From JBAIYU01 sp036763085 (GTDB lineage: Bacteria; Bacillota; Negativicutes; DSM-1736; Dendrosporobacteraceae): DNA of 64,000 nucleotides. The notes under the pieces were generated by a model, which worked only from the letters and a program-made list of their open reading frames with translations, was not told where the DNA came from and did not search any database. The stretch spans positions 124,001 through 188,000 of the forward strand of contig NZ_JBAIYU010000017.1 in the NCBI RefSeq assembly GCF_036763085.1. Direction: 5' to 3'. A program made the translations under genes and the position numbers. Positions 31,841-40,059 of this stretch are shown here, one piece after another (the stretch's first letter is position 1; every line of letters begins with the position of its first letter).

Positions 31841-33076
31841 ATGATGCGTTCATTATTTGCCGGAATTTCCGGTTTGCGTAATCATCAGACTCGTATGGAT
31901 GTTATTGGTAACAACATTGCTAACGTAAATACTGTTGGCTTTAAAGCTAGCAGAGTAAACTTTCAGGATATGCTTAACCAAACTATCCAGGGTGCTTCTA
32001 GTGGACAAGGCAACCTAGGTGGTACTAATCCAATGCAGGTTGGTCTTGGTATGGGGTTAGCAAGTATTGATACACTTTTCACTGATGGTAGCACTCAACC
32101 AACTGGAAAACAGACAGACTTAGCTATTTCAGGATCAGGTTTTTTTGTCTTATCAGATGGTATGAACCAAATTTATACCCGCTCTGGCGCTTTTGATTTT
32201 GATAACCAGGGTAATTTCCTTGTGCCGGGAAGCGGTTACAAAGTTATGGGCTGGAAAGGCACTGAGGGGAATATTGATACTAATCAGCCGGTAACGCCGA
32301 TTCAAATACCGGTGGGCAGTTCAATGGCGGCTAAACCGTCTACTTCTATTACATATGCTAATAACTTGTCAGGTGATGCCGCTACCGGAACTACCGTGCC
32401 TGCCTCTATTACTGTATATGACAGTAAAGGTAATACACATAAAATCGCAGGGGTATTTACGAAAACTGCTACGGCAAATCAATGGACGTTTTCATCAGGA
32501 ACGCAAACCGCCGATACCCCGCCAATTACGATTACCGGGGGAACATATACAATTAACTTTAATACAGATGGTAGTTTTGATAGTGCAACGCCAGCTACAG
32601 CGTTTACATTTGATCCTGCAGGGGCAGCTACGGTTTCTGTTACACCCAATTTCACCGGTCTTACTCAGTACGGTGGAGAATCAACTGCCCAGGCAGTTGA
32701 TAGAGATGGGTATGCAGCAGGAACTTTAGAACAGACTACAATTGATGGTACTGGTACTATTATCGGTAAATTCAGTAACGGGCAAACTCAAAAACTAGCT
32801 CAAGTGTGCCTGTCGACCTTCAATAATCCAGCTGGTTTAACTAAAGTTGGCGATAATATGTATATCAAGTCAAACAACTCGGGTGAACCACAAGTAGGAC
32901 CTTCTGGTTCTGGAGGCAGGGGAGGCTTCAATCCTGGATCACTTGAGATGTCAAATGTTGATTTAGCTCAAGAATTCAGTAATATGATTATTACTCAGCG
33001 TGGATTCCAGGCAAATTCCAAAATAATTACTGTAACTGATGAAATGCTTCAAGATTTAGCTAATCTTAAACGTTAA
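31841..33076 (+). CDS. flgE: Flagellar hook protein FlgE
   Basis: Main hook subunit, 411 residues. The N terminus (MRSLFAGISGLRNHQTRMDVIGNNIANVNTVGFK) and C terminus (SNVDLAQEFSNMIITQRGFQANSKIITVTDEML) form the paired helical ends shared by rod and hook proteins. The centre is threonine- and glycine-rich beta structure. ATG at 31841 is chosen because AGGAGG lies ten bases upstream; the frame opens at 31814 but that extension is not family-like. FlgF/FlgG are related, but length and operon position favour FlgE. Confidence 0.93.
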   Translation: MMRSLFAGISGLRNHQTRMDVIGNNIANVNTVGFKASRVNFQDMLNQTIQGASSGQGNLGGTNPMQVGLGMGLASIDTLFTDGSTQPTGKQTDLAISGSGFFVLSDGMNQIYTRSGAFDFDNQGNFLVPGSGYKVMGWKGTEGNIDTNQPVTPIQIPVGSSMAAKPSTSITYANNLSGDAATGTTVPASITVYDSKGNTHKIAGVFTKTATANQWTFSSGTQTADTPPITITGGTYTINFNTDGSFDSATPATAFTFDPAGAATVSVTPNFTGLTQYGGESTAQAVDRDGYAAGTLEQTTIDGTGTIIGKFSNGQTQKLAQVCLSTFNNPAGLTKVGDNMYIKSNNSGEPQVGPSGSGGRGGFNPGSLEMSNVDLAQEFSNMIITQRGFQANSKIITVTDEMLQDLANLKR

Positions 33077-33080
33077 TCTA

Positions 33081-33102
33081 ATAGGGGGGGACTCCCCCCT
33101 AT
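33081..33102 (+). promoter_or_regulatory. G-C hairpin between flgE and the FlbD-like gene
   Basis: ATAGGGGGG and CCCCCCTAT form a perfect 9 bp stem with a 4-base loop 5 bp after the flgE stop. No T-run follows, so it is more likely an attenuator or an RNA-end stabiliser than a full terminator. Confidence 0.55.
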
Positions 33103-33123
33103 ACTTAAGTTGGAGGGCGTAAT

Positions 33124-33318
33124 ATGATAAGACTTACTAGATTAAAATGCGACGACGATTTTGTGCTTAATGCAGAGATTATTGAGACAATTGAAGAAAC
33201 TCCAGACACAGTTATAACCCTGACTTCAGGCAAAAAGCTAATTGTAGAAGAATCGATGGATGAAGTTGTAAGACGTGTTATGGATTATAGAAGAGCTATT
33301 TTCCGCAACTTTCGCTAG
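33124..33318 (+). CDS. swrD: FlbD/SwrD family flagellar protein
   Basis: Small cytoplasmic protein of 64 residues (IRLTRLKCDDDFVLNAEIIETIEETPDTVITL and GKKLIVEESMDEVVRRVMDYRR, read as two segments). B. subtilis SwrD, in the same place between flgE and fliL, raises motor torque. A TTGGAGGG site precedes the ATG. In many clostridia motA and motB follow; here fliL comes next. Confidence 0.9.
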   Translation: MIRLTRLKCDDDFVLNAEIIETIEETPDTVITLTSGKKLIVEESMDEVVRRVMDYRRAIFRNFR

Positions 33319-33405
33319 ATAATAACATGGTTCTTTTAATATTAGGAAAGTATGTGTGATCTTGCTGTACAGGCATAATTTGGAATATAGCAATGGATTA
33401 GTATT

Positions 33406-33437
33406 ACTATAAAGTAATTTAGTTACTAAACTATAGT
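33406..33437 (+). other. A+T-rich hairpin upstream of fliL
   Basis: ACTATA (33406-33411) pairs with TATAGT (33432-33437), and inside it AGTAA with TTACT. The hairpin lies in the 143 bp non-coding gap before fliL and ends 12 bases ahead of its GGAGGTG site. It could be structural RNA or chance in A+T-rich DNA. Confidence 0.3.
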
Positions 33438-33461
33438 TGTTCTGGAATGGAGGTGTAGAAG

Positions 33462-33935
33462 TTGGCAGAAGGTGAAAAGAAGTTTTCTTTAATGCTAATA
33501 GTTGGGATGATTGTTTTTGGACTTTTGTTGGCTGGAGGAGTTTCTTATTATATAGCGACAAAAATTGTTGCTGACAAAGCTACTGATAAAAAGACCACAC
33601 AGCATGAGCCTGGCGTGTTTATTAAACTAGGCGATGCAAAGGATGGATTAATATTAAATATTGGCGGTGTTAACAGCGGGCGCTTCTTAAAAATCGGTAT
33701 TATTGTAGAGTTAAAACCTGACAAGAATGATCCTCCGAAGGAAGGGAAAATGCCTTCACCTACGGAAATTAAAGTTTTAGATACTGTTGTTCAATTACTG
33801 AGATCACAGAAAGTAGAAGACTTTGATCCTGGTAAACAGGAGCAGCTCAAAGAAATCATTAAGAATGAAGTTAACAAGGCACTTGGTCAAGAGAGAGTAT
33901 ATGAGGTATACATTACCAACTTTGTCTTGCAGTAG
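33462..33935 (+). CDS. fliL: Flagellar basal body-associated protein FliL
   Basis: Single-pass membrane protein, 157 residues, that surrounds or supports the stator. Residues about 8-32 are the membrane helix (FSLMLIVGMIVFGLLLAGGV). The periplasmic part has FIKLGDAKDGLILNIGG, FLKIGIIVEL, LDTVVQLLRSQKVEDF and the C-terminal VYEVYITNFVLQ, as in other FliL proteins. It starts at TTG with GGAGGTG upstream. Confidence 0.93.
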   Translation: MAEGEKKFSLMLIVGMIVFGLLLAGGVSYYIATKIVADKATDKKTTQHEPGVFIKLGDAKDGLILNIGGVNSGRFLKIGIIVELKPDKNDPPKEGKMPSPTEIKVLDTVVQLLRSQKVEDFDPGKQEQLKEIIKNEVNKALGQERVYEVYITNFVLQ

Positions 33936-33993
33936 TATTATAGATTAGCTATAACAAAAGATATATAATAAAGGTGTGGAAGGAGGGGGAATT

Positions 33994-34998
33994 TTGTCAG
34001 GGTCTGATGTAATGTCGCAGTCGGAAATTGATGACCTATTATCAGCATTGTCAACAGGTGTTGTATCAGCGGAAGATATTAAGGTAGAACACAAACAGCG
34101 TAAAATAAAAGTATATGATTTTAAACGCCCTGATAAGTTTTCTAAAGACCAAATTCGCACTCTGAATATGCTGCATGAGAATTTTGCTCGTCTTTTGAAC
34201 ACCTACCTCTCGGCACATCTAAGGGCGCTTGTTCACATAAATGTAGCTTCGGTAGATCAGCTAACTTATGAGGAATTTATACGGTCATTACCAAACCCAA
34301 GTGTTATTGGGATTTTTAATATGCGTCCACTAAAGGGCAATGTCATTTTGGAACTTAACCCTAATATAGTTTTTTCAATAATAGACAGATTGTTTGGGGG
34401 ACCTGGATTACCACCGGCTAAAACCCGGGCTTTGACTGATATCGAAGAGGCTATAACTAGAAGAGTGATGAATAAAGCTCTAGAGAGTTTCCAAGAGGCA
34501 TGGAAACAAGTTGTTGCGATTGAACCGAGGTTAGAAGCAATTGAAACTAACCCTCAATTTACACAAATTGTACCACCTAATGATATGGTCGTAATAATTA
34601 CTCTACAAACTAAGATAGGTCAAGTAGAGGGATTAATTAATATTTGCATACCATACTTGGTCTTAGAACCTATAATGTCGAAACTTACAACAACTTTTTG
34701 GGTGGCTTCTTCGGTTTCAAAGCAAGAGCATCCAGAACATATTAGTGCTTTGCAGCGAAAGTTGGAAAGGACTTTAATACCAATGGTAGTAGAGCTTGGA
34801 CAAATCACCGTAAAGGTTAACGAGTTGCTGGATTTAGCTGTCGGTGATGTTTTGCAGCTGGAAACCAAAGTTGGAAGTGACTTAAGCGTAATAATTGGTC
34901 ATAGAGAAAAATTTCGCTGTAAACCTGGAGTTTCGGGGAAAAAGGTTGCGGTACAGATATCGCAAATTGTTATGGAAGGAGATGACAGTGATGAGTGA
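33994..34998 (+). CDS. fliM: Flagellar motor switch protein FliM
   Basis: C-ring protein, 334 residues, that binds phosphorylated CheY. The N-terminal CheY-binding peptide is MSQSEIDDLLSAL. The middle CheC-like domain includes MLHENFARLLNTYLSAHLR and EFIRSLPNPSVIGIFNM. The C-terminal SpoA domain has LGQITVKVNELLDLAVGDVLQLE. TTG at 33994 fits AAGGAGGGGG six bases upstream; the GTG at 33976 would place that site within the gene, and ATG 34012 is also possible. Confidence 0.96.
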   Translation: MSGSDVMSQSEIDDLLSALSTGVVSAEDIKVEHKQRKIKVYDFKRPDKFSKDQIRTLNMLHENFARLLNTYLSAHLRALVHINVASVDQLTYEEFIRSLPNPSVIGIFNMRPLKGNVILELNPNIVFSIIDRLFGGPGLPPAKTRALTDIEEAITRRVMNKALESFQEAWKQVVAIEPRLEAIETNPQFTQIVPPNDMVVIITLQTKIGQVEGLINICIPYLVLEPIMSKLTTTFWVASSVSKQEHPEHISALQRKLERTLIPMVVELGQITVKVNELLDLAVGDVLQLETKVGSDLSVIIGHREKFRCKPGVSGKKVAVQISQIVMEGDDSDE

Positions 34999-36109
34999 CG
35001 GGTTTCTTTCACAAGACGAAATTGATGCCCTATTACGCGGAGAGCCAGCTGCGCCGTCTTCTTCTGTACCTAGTATTTCGGACATGGAGAAAGATGCTTT
35101 AGGCGAAATAGGTAATATTTCGATGGGAAGTGCAGCCACAACACTTTCAGTTTTACTAGGGCGGCGTGTTTCTATAACTACTCCAAGAGTGTCTGTTTCT
35201 ACGTTAAAAGAGATACAGGGTCAATATCCATTACCGTACTTAGTTATTGAAGTCGGTTATACACATGGGATTGTAGGGACGAATTTACTTGCTATGCGTG
35301 AGCAAGATGCCTTAATTATAGCTGATCTTATGATGGGAGGAGATGGGACAAACCCTCCAACCCAGCTAAATGAACTTTATATGAGTGCTGTTGGGGAAGC
35401 CATGAACCAAATGATGGGTTCGGTAGCTACTTCAATGTCTACTATTTTTAGAAAAAAAATCGACATTTCTCCGCCTAATGTGAATATTGTAGATTTTGCG
35501 ACAGATTCGGCAATTACCAATTCAGTACCGATAAATGATCATATTGTAAAAGTTGCTTTTAGGATGGAAGTTGAAGATTTAATTGATAGTGAAATAATGC
35601 AAATACTTCCGCTTGATATATCTAAAGATATGGTGGAGAATTTATTCACCGCTGTTCAAGAACCACCTGCAGTTGCCCAGTCTCCTAAAGCTAGTGCGGC
35701 TCCTCCTAAGGCTGCCGAACAGCCAAGTACAGCTTATGCTCAGCAGGCTGCTGTTGCTGCGGTTCCAATGCAAAAGAGAGCTCAGCAAAATGTTGCGGTG
35801 CAGCCAGTTCAATTTGCTCCATTAGCACCTAACACAATACCAGTTGCTGATACCAATATTAACTTAATATTAGATGTGCCGCTTCAGGTAACTGTTGAGT
35901 TGGGGCGGACAAAAAAGCTTATTCGTGAGATTTTAGAACTTGCACCCGGGTCGGTAGTAGAACTTGATAAGCTTGCTGGGGAGTCCGTAGATGTTTTAGT
36001 TAACGGTAAGCTAATTGCAAAAGGTGAAGTTGTTGTTATTGATGAGAATTTTGGTGTCAGAATAACAGATATTATAAGTCCTTTAGAACGTGCAAGTACT
36101 TTACAGTAG
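34991..36109 (+). CDS. fliY: Flagellar motor switch phosphatase FliY (CheC-like plus FliN)
   Basis: Switch protein with CheY-P phosphatase activity, 372 residues. It begins MSDGFLSQDEIDALLRG (CheY-binding peptide), then a CheC-like domain with two active-site helices, DALGEIGNISMGSAATTLS and SAVGEAMNQMMGSVATSMS, each carrying the ExxN pair. A proline-alanine-glutamine linker (about residues 225-280) joins a C-terminal FliN/SpoA domain (VPLQVTVELGRTKKLIREILELAPGSVVEL in pieces). ATG at 34991 has AAGGAG nine bases upstream. It overlaps fliM by 8 bp. Confidence 0.95.
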   Translation: MSDGFLSQDEIDALLRGEPAAPSSSVPSISDMEKDALGEIGNISMGSAATTLSVLLGRRVSITTPRVSVSTLKEIQGQYPLPYLVIEVGYTHGIVGTNLLAMREQDALIIADLMMGGDGTNPPTQLNELYMSAVGEAMNQMMGSVATSMSTIFRKKIDISPPNVNIVDFATDSAITNSVPINDHIVKVAFRMEVEDLIDSEIMQILPLDISKDMVENLFTAVQEPPAVAQSPKASAAPPKAAEQPSTAYAQQAAVAAVPMQKRAQQNVAVQPVQFAPLAPNTIPVADTNINLILDVPLQVTVELGRTKKLIREILELAPGSVVELDKLAGESVDVLVNGKLIAKGEVVVIDENFGVRITDIISPLERASTLQ

Positions 36110-36153
36110 TACTCTAGAAAATGCTCAATGAAGAATTTAAGGAGAGATGAAAA

Positions 36154-36516
36154 ATGGCAATTAAGGTTATGGTTGTTGATGATGCTGCTTTCATGAGAAT
36201 GATGATTAAAGATATACTTACAAAAAACGGTTATGAAGTTGTTGGTGAAGCGGAAAACGGTCTGAAAGCAGTAGAAAAGTACCAAGAATTAAAGCCAGAC
36301 CTTACAACTATGGATATTACAATGCCGGAAATGGATGGTATTGCTGCAGTCAAGGAAATTAAAAAGATCGACCCTGCCGCAAAGGTCATAATGTGTAGTG
36401 CTATGGGACAGCAGGCAATGGTTATTGAAGCAATTCAGTCTGGTGCCCGTGATTTTATTGTAAAGCCATTTCAGCCAGACCGAGTATTAGAGGCTGTACG
36501 AAAAGCAGTCGGTTAA
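36154..36516 (+). CDS. cheY: Chemotaxis response regulator CheY
   Basis: Single-domain receiver, 120 residues, that binds the switch when phosphorylated. Acidic residues Asp9 and Asp10 (VMVVDDAAFMR), phospho-acceptor Asp54 (TTMDITMPEMDG), the serine of MCSAMGQQAMV and the lysine of DFIVKPFQPDRV are all present. AAGGAGAG lies before the ATG. As in B. subtilis it sits between fliY and fliO. Confidence 0.96.
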   Translation: MAIKVMVVDDAAFMRMMIKDILTKNGYEVVGEAENGLKAVEKYQELKPDLTTMDITMPEMDGIAAVKEIKKIDPAAKVIMCSAMGQQAMVIEAIQSGARDFIVKPFQPDRVLEAVRKAVG

Positions 36517-36518
36517 TA

Positions 36519-37076
36519 ATGGGAATTATTAATAAGCGTATCTTGCCAATATGTATTCTAGTATGCGTGCTATTGGCTTCGTCTCAAGTCGGTGCCCAAG
36601 AAGCTCAAGGAGAGTATCTAAAATACCAGGAGCCGCAAGCGCCGACTAGTGCATCGTGGATGTCCACCATTTCTTATGTTTTTTCGTTGATTGTGACTTT
36701 TGCACTGGTCATTGGCTTAGCCTACTTTACGTCAAAATTTATTGGACAAAAGCTAGGAAGCCAGTCTTTTGGTGAATCTAGTAAAGTTATTACTACTTTG
36801 TCTCTTGGGACAAACCGAGCGGTATATGTTGTAGAAATCGCCGGCAAATGTATGGTTCTTGGGGTAACTGATCATAATATTACACTTCTTCAAGAGATAA
36901 CAGATGAAGCTGAAATTGAAAAACTGCGTGTACAGAAAGTCGACAGAGCAGATCAAGAACAGTTTAGTAACATCTTCCAAAGCCATCTTGCTTCTTTGCA
37001 CCAAATAACGCAAAAGCTCCCTTCTATTGGCAGCAATAATAGAACCAAGCAAGACAATGAGAATGAGAAGAGGTAA
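36519..37076 (+). CDS. fliO: Flagellar biosynthetic protein FliO/FliZ family
   Basis: Assembly factor that helps form the FliP ring of the export gate; 185 residues. A signal-like hydrophobic N terminus (residues about 8-27) is followed by a membrane helix near residues 48-72 (YVFSLIVTFALVIGLAYF). The cytoplasmic part is VITTLSLGTNRAVYVVEIAGKCMVLGVTDHNITLL, typical of FliO. It starts 2 bp after cheY and precedes fliP. Confidence 0.9.
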   Translation: MGIINKRILPICILVCVLLASSQVGAQEAQGEYLKYQEPQAPTSASWMSTISYVFSLIVTFALVIGLAYFTSKFIGQKLGSQSFGESSKVITTLSLGTNRAVYVVEIAGKCMVLGVTDHNITLLQEITDEAEIEKLRVQKVDRADQEQFSNIFQSHLASLHQITQKLPSIGSNNRTKQDNENEKR

Positions 37077-37080
37077 AGCT

Positions 37081-37845
37081 GTGTTTAAACAACGCTATGT
37101 TGTTTTGAGTATCATAGTGATGCTGTTAATTATAAGTATGCCTGAAACTATTAAGGCCGCTCCAATAATGCCGATACCTAGTTTCAACGTTGGGGTTGAA
37201 TCGGCAAACGATCCAAAGGACGTTGCGCTTAGCTTACAAATATTATTCACCCTGACGATTTTATCGTTAGCGCCATCAATATTGATTATGATGACATCAT
37301 TTATTCGTATAATCGTGGTTTTGTCTTTTTTGAGAAGTGCGTTGGCTACTCAACAGATGCCGCCGAACCAAGTTTTAATTGGATTAGCACTTTTTTTGAC
37401 ATTTTTCATTATGTCGCCATATCTTGAGCAGGCCAACACTAATGGTCTTCAACCTTATTTAAATGGTGCTATTTCACAGGATGCGGCTATTACAGAAAGT
37501 TTAAAGCCAATGCGCGAGTTTATGTTCAAGCAAACAAGGGAAAATGATTTAGCTTTATTTGTAAATATTTCAGAGGCATCACGACCAAACTCGCCTGATG
37601 ATGTTCCTACAACAACACTTATTCCTGCGTTTGTTATAAGTGAGCTGAAAACGGCCTTTCAAATTGGTTTCATGATTTATATCCCTTTTATTGTAATAGA
37701 TATGGTTGTAGCCAGCACACTGATGTCAATGGGGATGATGATGGTTCCACCGGTAATGATTTCACTGCCATTTAAGATATTGCTTTTTATTCTAGTAGAT
37801 GGCTGGCATCTAATCATTAAGTCATTGGTAACCAGTTTTAATTAA
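37081..37845 (+). CDS. fliP: Flagellar biosynthetic protein FliP
   Basis: Core export-gate protein, 254 residues. A cleavable signal (residues about 1-22) precedes ALSLQILFTLTILSLAPSILIMMTSFIRIIVVLSFLRSALATQQMPPNQVLIGLALFLTFFIM (the near-invariant FliP block, visible in pieces such as LSLAPSILIMMTSF and QMPPNQVLIGLALFLTFF). MGMMMVPPVMISLPFKILLF lies near the C terminus. GTG at 37081 is chosen: AGAAGAGGT is seven bases upstream and the signal peptide starts there. The frame opens at 37027 inside fliO. Confidence 0.96.
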   Translation: MFKQRYVVLSIIVMLLIISMPETIKAAPIMPIPSFNVGVESANDPKDVALSLQILFTLTILSLAPSILIMMTSFIRIIVVLSFLRSALATQQMPPNQVLIGLALFLTFFIMSPYLEQANTNGLQPYLNGAISQDAAITESLKPMREFMFKQTRENDLALFVNISEASRPNSPDDVPTTTLIPAFVISELKTAFQIGFMIYIPFIVIDMVVASTLMSMGMMMVPPVMISLPFKILLFILVDGWHLIIKSLVTSFN

Positions 37846-37856
37846 GGGGGATAATG

Positions 37857-38126
37857 ATGTCCGGTGATTTTGCTGTACAGGTTGGGCGCGATGCTTTAAC
37901 TATGGTTATGCTGGTTGCTGCACCAATGCTTGGGTTAGGGCTGCTAGTCGGTATTTTAGTTAGTATTTTTCAGGCTACTACTCAGATACAAGAACAAACC
38001 TTGGCTTTTATACCAAAGATAATTGCAGTTTTTGTTGCTATTTTAGTATTTGGTCCTTGGATGCTTAGTTTGCTGGTTGACTATACGCGCAATATTTTTG
38101 TTAGTTTGCCTAATATTATTCGCTAG
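37857..38126 (+). CDS. fliQ: Flagellar biosynthetic protein FliQ
   Basis: Small export-gate protein with two membrane helices, 89 residues. ALTMVMLVAAPMLGLGLLVGILVSIFQATTQIQEQTLAFIPKIIAVF, read as LVGILVSIFQATTQIQEQTL and related pieces, is the family signature. ATG at 37857 lies six bases from AAGGGGG; an ATG at 37854 is the alternative. It sits 8 to 11 bp after fliP. Confidence 0.95.
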   Translation: MSGDFAVQVGRDALTMVMLVAAPMLGLGLLVGILVSIFQATTQIQEQTLAFIPKIIAVFVAILVFGPWMLSLLVDYTRNIFVSLPNIIR

Positions 38127-38141
38127 CAAAGGTGGTTTGTT

Positions 38142-38921
38142 TTGGATTTATTCACAATTATACAAAGCTCACTAGGAGTATTTCTACTTATATTTGTACG
38201 TATAAGTGGGATATTCATAGTAACCCCTATCTTCGGCAGTCGTAATATACCAGTATATATAAAGGCAGGATTAGCATTAGCTATTTCGATGATTTTATTC
38301 CCAATTGTGTCTCAAACGAATGTAGTCCTTCCTGAAAACGTTCTACTATTTACCTTTATGATGATAAGTGAATTGATGGTAGGATGGATTATTGGTTATG
38401 CTAGTTCATTTGTTTTTTCGGCCGTTCATATGGCTGGTCAACTCCTTGATACTCAGGTTGGATTTGGTATAGTTAATGTTTTTGATCCTCAGTCAGGCCA
38501 ACAAGTTCCCCTTATCGGCAATTTTAAATATATCTTAGCTCTTATAGTTTTTCTTATAACTAACAGTCATCATTTATTGTTAATTGCTTTATTTAATAGT
38601 TTCAAAATAATTCCTATTACTGGAGTAGTATTCAATACCGCCCTAACAGGAATTATTGTGGATATGGTGTGGGGCATATTTTCTATTGCTTTAAAAATAA
38701 GCCTGCCCGTGCTGGTGTCACTACTGTTAACTGATATAGCATTAGGAATACTGGCTCGCACAATGCCGCAAATGAATATTTTTGTAGTTGGTGTGCCGGG
38801 CAAAATAATTGTCGGCATTTTTGTTCTATCCTTGGCCTTACCTTTTTACATTCTATTTTTGGAAGTGGCATTTAATGGCATGTTTACTAACATATACAAA
38901 TTGCTTGAAAACTTCAAATGA
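38142..38921 (+). CDS. fliR: Flagellar biosynthetic protein FliR
   Basis: Export-gate membrane protein, 259 residues, with about six helices. Family segments are LIFVRISGIFIVTPIFGSRNIP, ELMVGWIIGYASSFVFSAVHMAGQLLDTQVGFG in pieces, NVFDPQSGQQVPLIGNF and LGILARTMPQMNIFVVGVPGKI. It begins at TTG with AAAGGTGG six bases upstream. The stop lies 13 bp before the flhB start. Confidence 0.95.
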   Translation: MDLFTIIQSSLGVFLLIFVRISGIFIVTPIFGSRNIPVYIKAGLALAISMILFPIVSQTNVVLPENVLLFTFMMISELMVGWIIGYASSFVFSAVHMAGQLLDTQVGFGIVNVFDPQSGQQVPLIGNFKYILALIVFLITNSHHLLLIALFNSFKIIPITGVVFNTALTGIIVDMVWGIFSIALKISLPVLVSLLLTDIALGILARTMPQMNIFVVGVPGKIIVGIFVLSLALPFYILFLEVAFNGMFTNIYKLLENFK

Positions 38922-38934
38922 TTTACTACAACTA

Positions 38935-40026
38935 ATGCATGCAACCAAATTGCCTGCATTTAATCTACAGTTGTTTAGTGGTGAAAAGACAGAAGATGCT
39001 ACGCCAAAGCGTAAGGCAGATGCCCGAAAAAAGGGGCAGGTGGCAAAGAGTGTCGAAGTTAATTCTGCGATAGGAATTATGGCGGCCTTTTTAGCTTTAA
39101 AAGTTATTGGAAGTTTTATTTACGATGAATTAGCAAATTATATGAGGTTTATTTATTCTAATTTTTCCTATCAAGATTTTACGCTTAATACAGTTAGCGA
39201 GATATTTCTAAACTTTGGAATTGTTTTTTTAAAAGCCTCATTACCAATAATGCTTGTAATATTAGTTACCTCTGTATTTATTAACTTTCTGCAAGTTGGT
39301 ATTAACTTTTCATTTGAACCTTTAATGCCCCAGTTAGAAAGAATAAATCCATTATCCGGCTTTAAGCGGATTTTTTCAAAAAGGTCCTTAGTTGAACTAT
39401 TCAAAGCTATTTTCAAAATAATCATAGTTAGCTATTTCGTTTACAATTTCATGATAGAGCAAGCCGGACGGTTACCAAATTTAATTGGTGCTGACCTGTC
39501 TGATTCACTAAAACTGATAACAGGGCTTTTATTGACACTAGTTTTTCAAATTAGCGGAGTAATGCTCGTGATGGCTGCTTTAGACTTTTTTTATCAACAT
39601 TGGGAACATAACCAGAGTTTAAAGATGAGTAAGCAGGAAGTTAAAGAAGAATATAAGCAAACTGAAGGTAATCCTCAAATCAAAGGAAAGATAAAGGAAC
39701 GTCAACGAGCAATGGCAATGAGTCGTATGATGCATGAAGTTCCCAAGGCAGATGTAATCGTTACAAATCCTACACACTTTGCTGTTGCCCTAAAATATGA
39801 CAACACCATGGCAGCGCCTATGATAATTGCTAAAGGACAAGACCTTTTAGCTAAGCGCATTAGAGAAATTGCTAAAGAACATAGTGTAACTATCGTCGAG
39901 AATAAGCCTCTAGCTCGTGCTTTGTATAGTAACTCCGAAGTCGGCGACATAGTTCCGCCAGAACTATACAAATCAGTAGCAGAAGTATTGGCTTATGTCT
40001 ACAGACTAAAAAAGAAATTATCGTAA
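38935..40026 (+). CDS. flhB: Flagellar biosynthetic protein FlhB
   Basis: Export-switch membrane protein, 363 residues from the chosen start. LQLFSGEKTEDATPKRKADARKKGQVAKS is the usual N terminus (visible as FSGEKTEDATPKRK). Four membrane helices follow. The cytoplasmic domain has the autocleavage motif NPTH in DVIVTNPTHFAVALKYD. ATG at 38935 matches the B. subtilis N terminus, but there is no clear Shine-Dalgarno sequence; translation may be coupled to fliR. The open frame extends left to 38809 into fliR and is not used. Confidence 0.94.
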   Translation: MHATKLPAFNLQLFSGEKTEDATPKRKADARKKGQVAKSVEVNSAIGIMAAFLALKVIGSFIYDELANYMRFIYSNFSYQDFTLNTVSEIFLNFGIVFLKASLPIMLVILVTSVFINFLQVGINFSFEPLMPQLERINPLSGFKRIFSKRSLVELFKAIFKIIIVSYFVYNFMIEQAGRLPNLIGADLSDSLKLITGLLLTLVFQISGVMLVMAALDFFYQHWEHNQSLKMSKQEVKEEYKQTEGNPQIKGKIKERQRAMAMSRMMHEVPKADVIVTNPTHFAVALKYDNTMAAPMIIAKGQDLLAKRIREIAKEHSVTIVENKPLARALYSNSEVGDIVPPELYKSVAEVLAYVYRLKKKLS

Positions 40027-40059
40027 TTTATTGTTCTCTATTAGAAAGGGCGAGTAATC

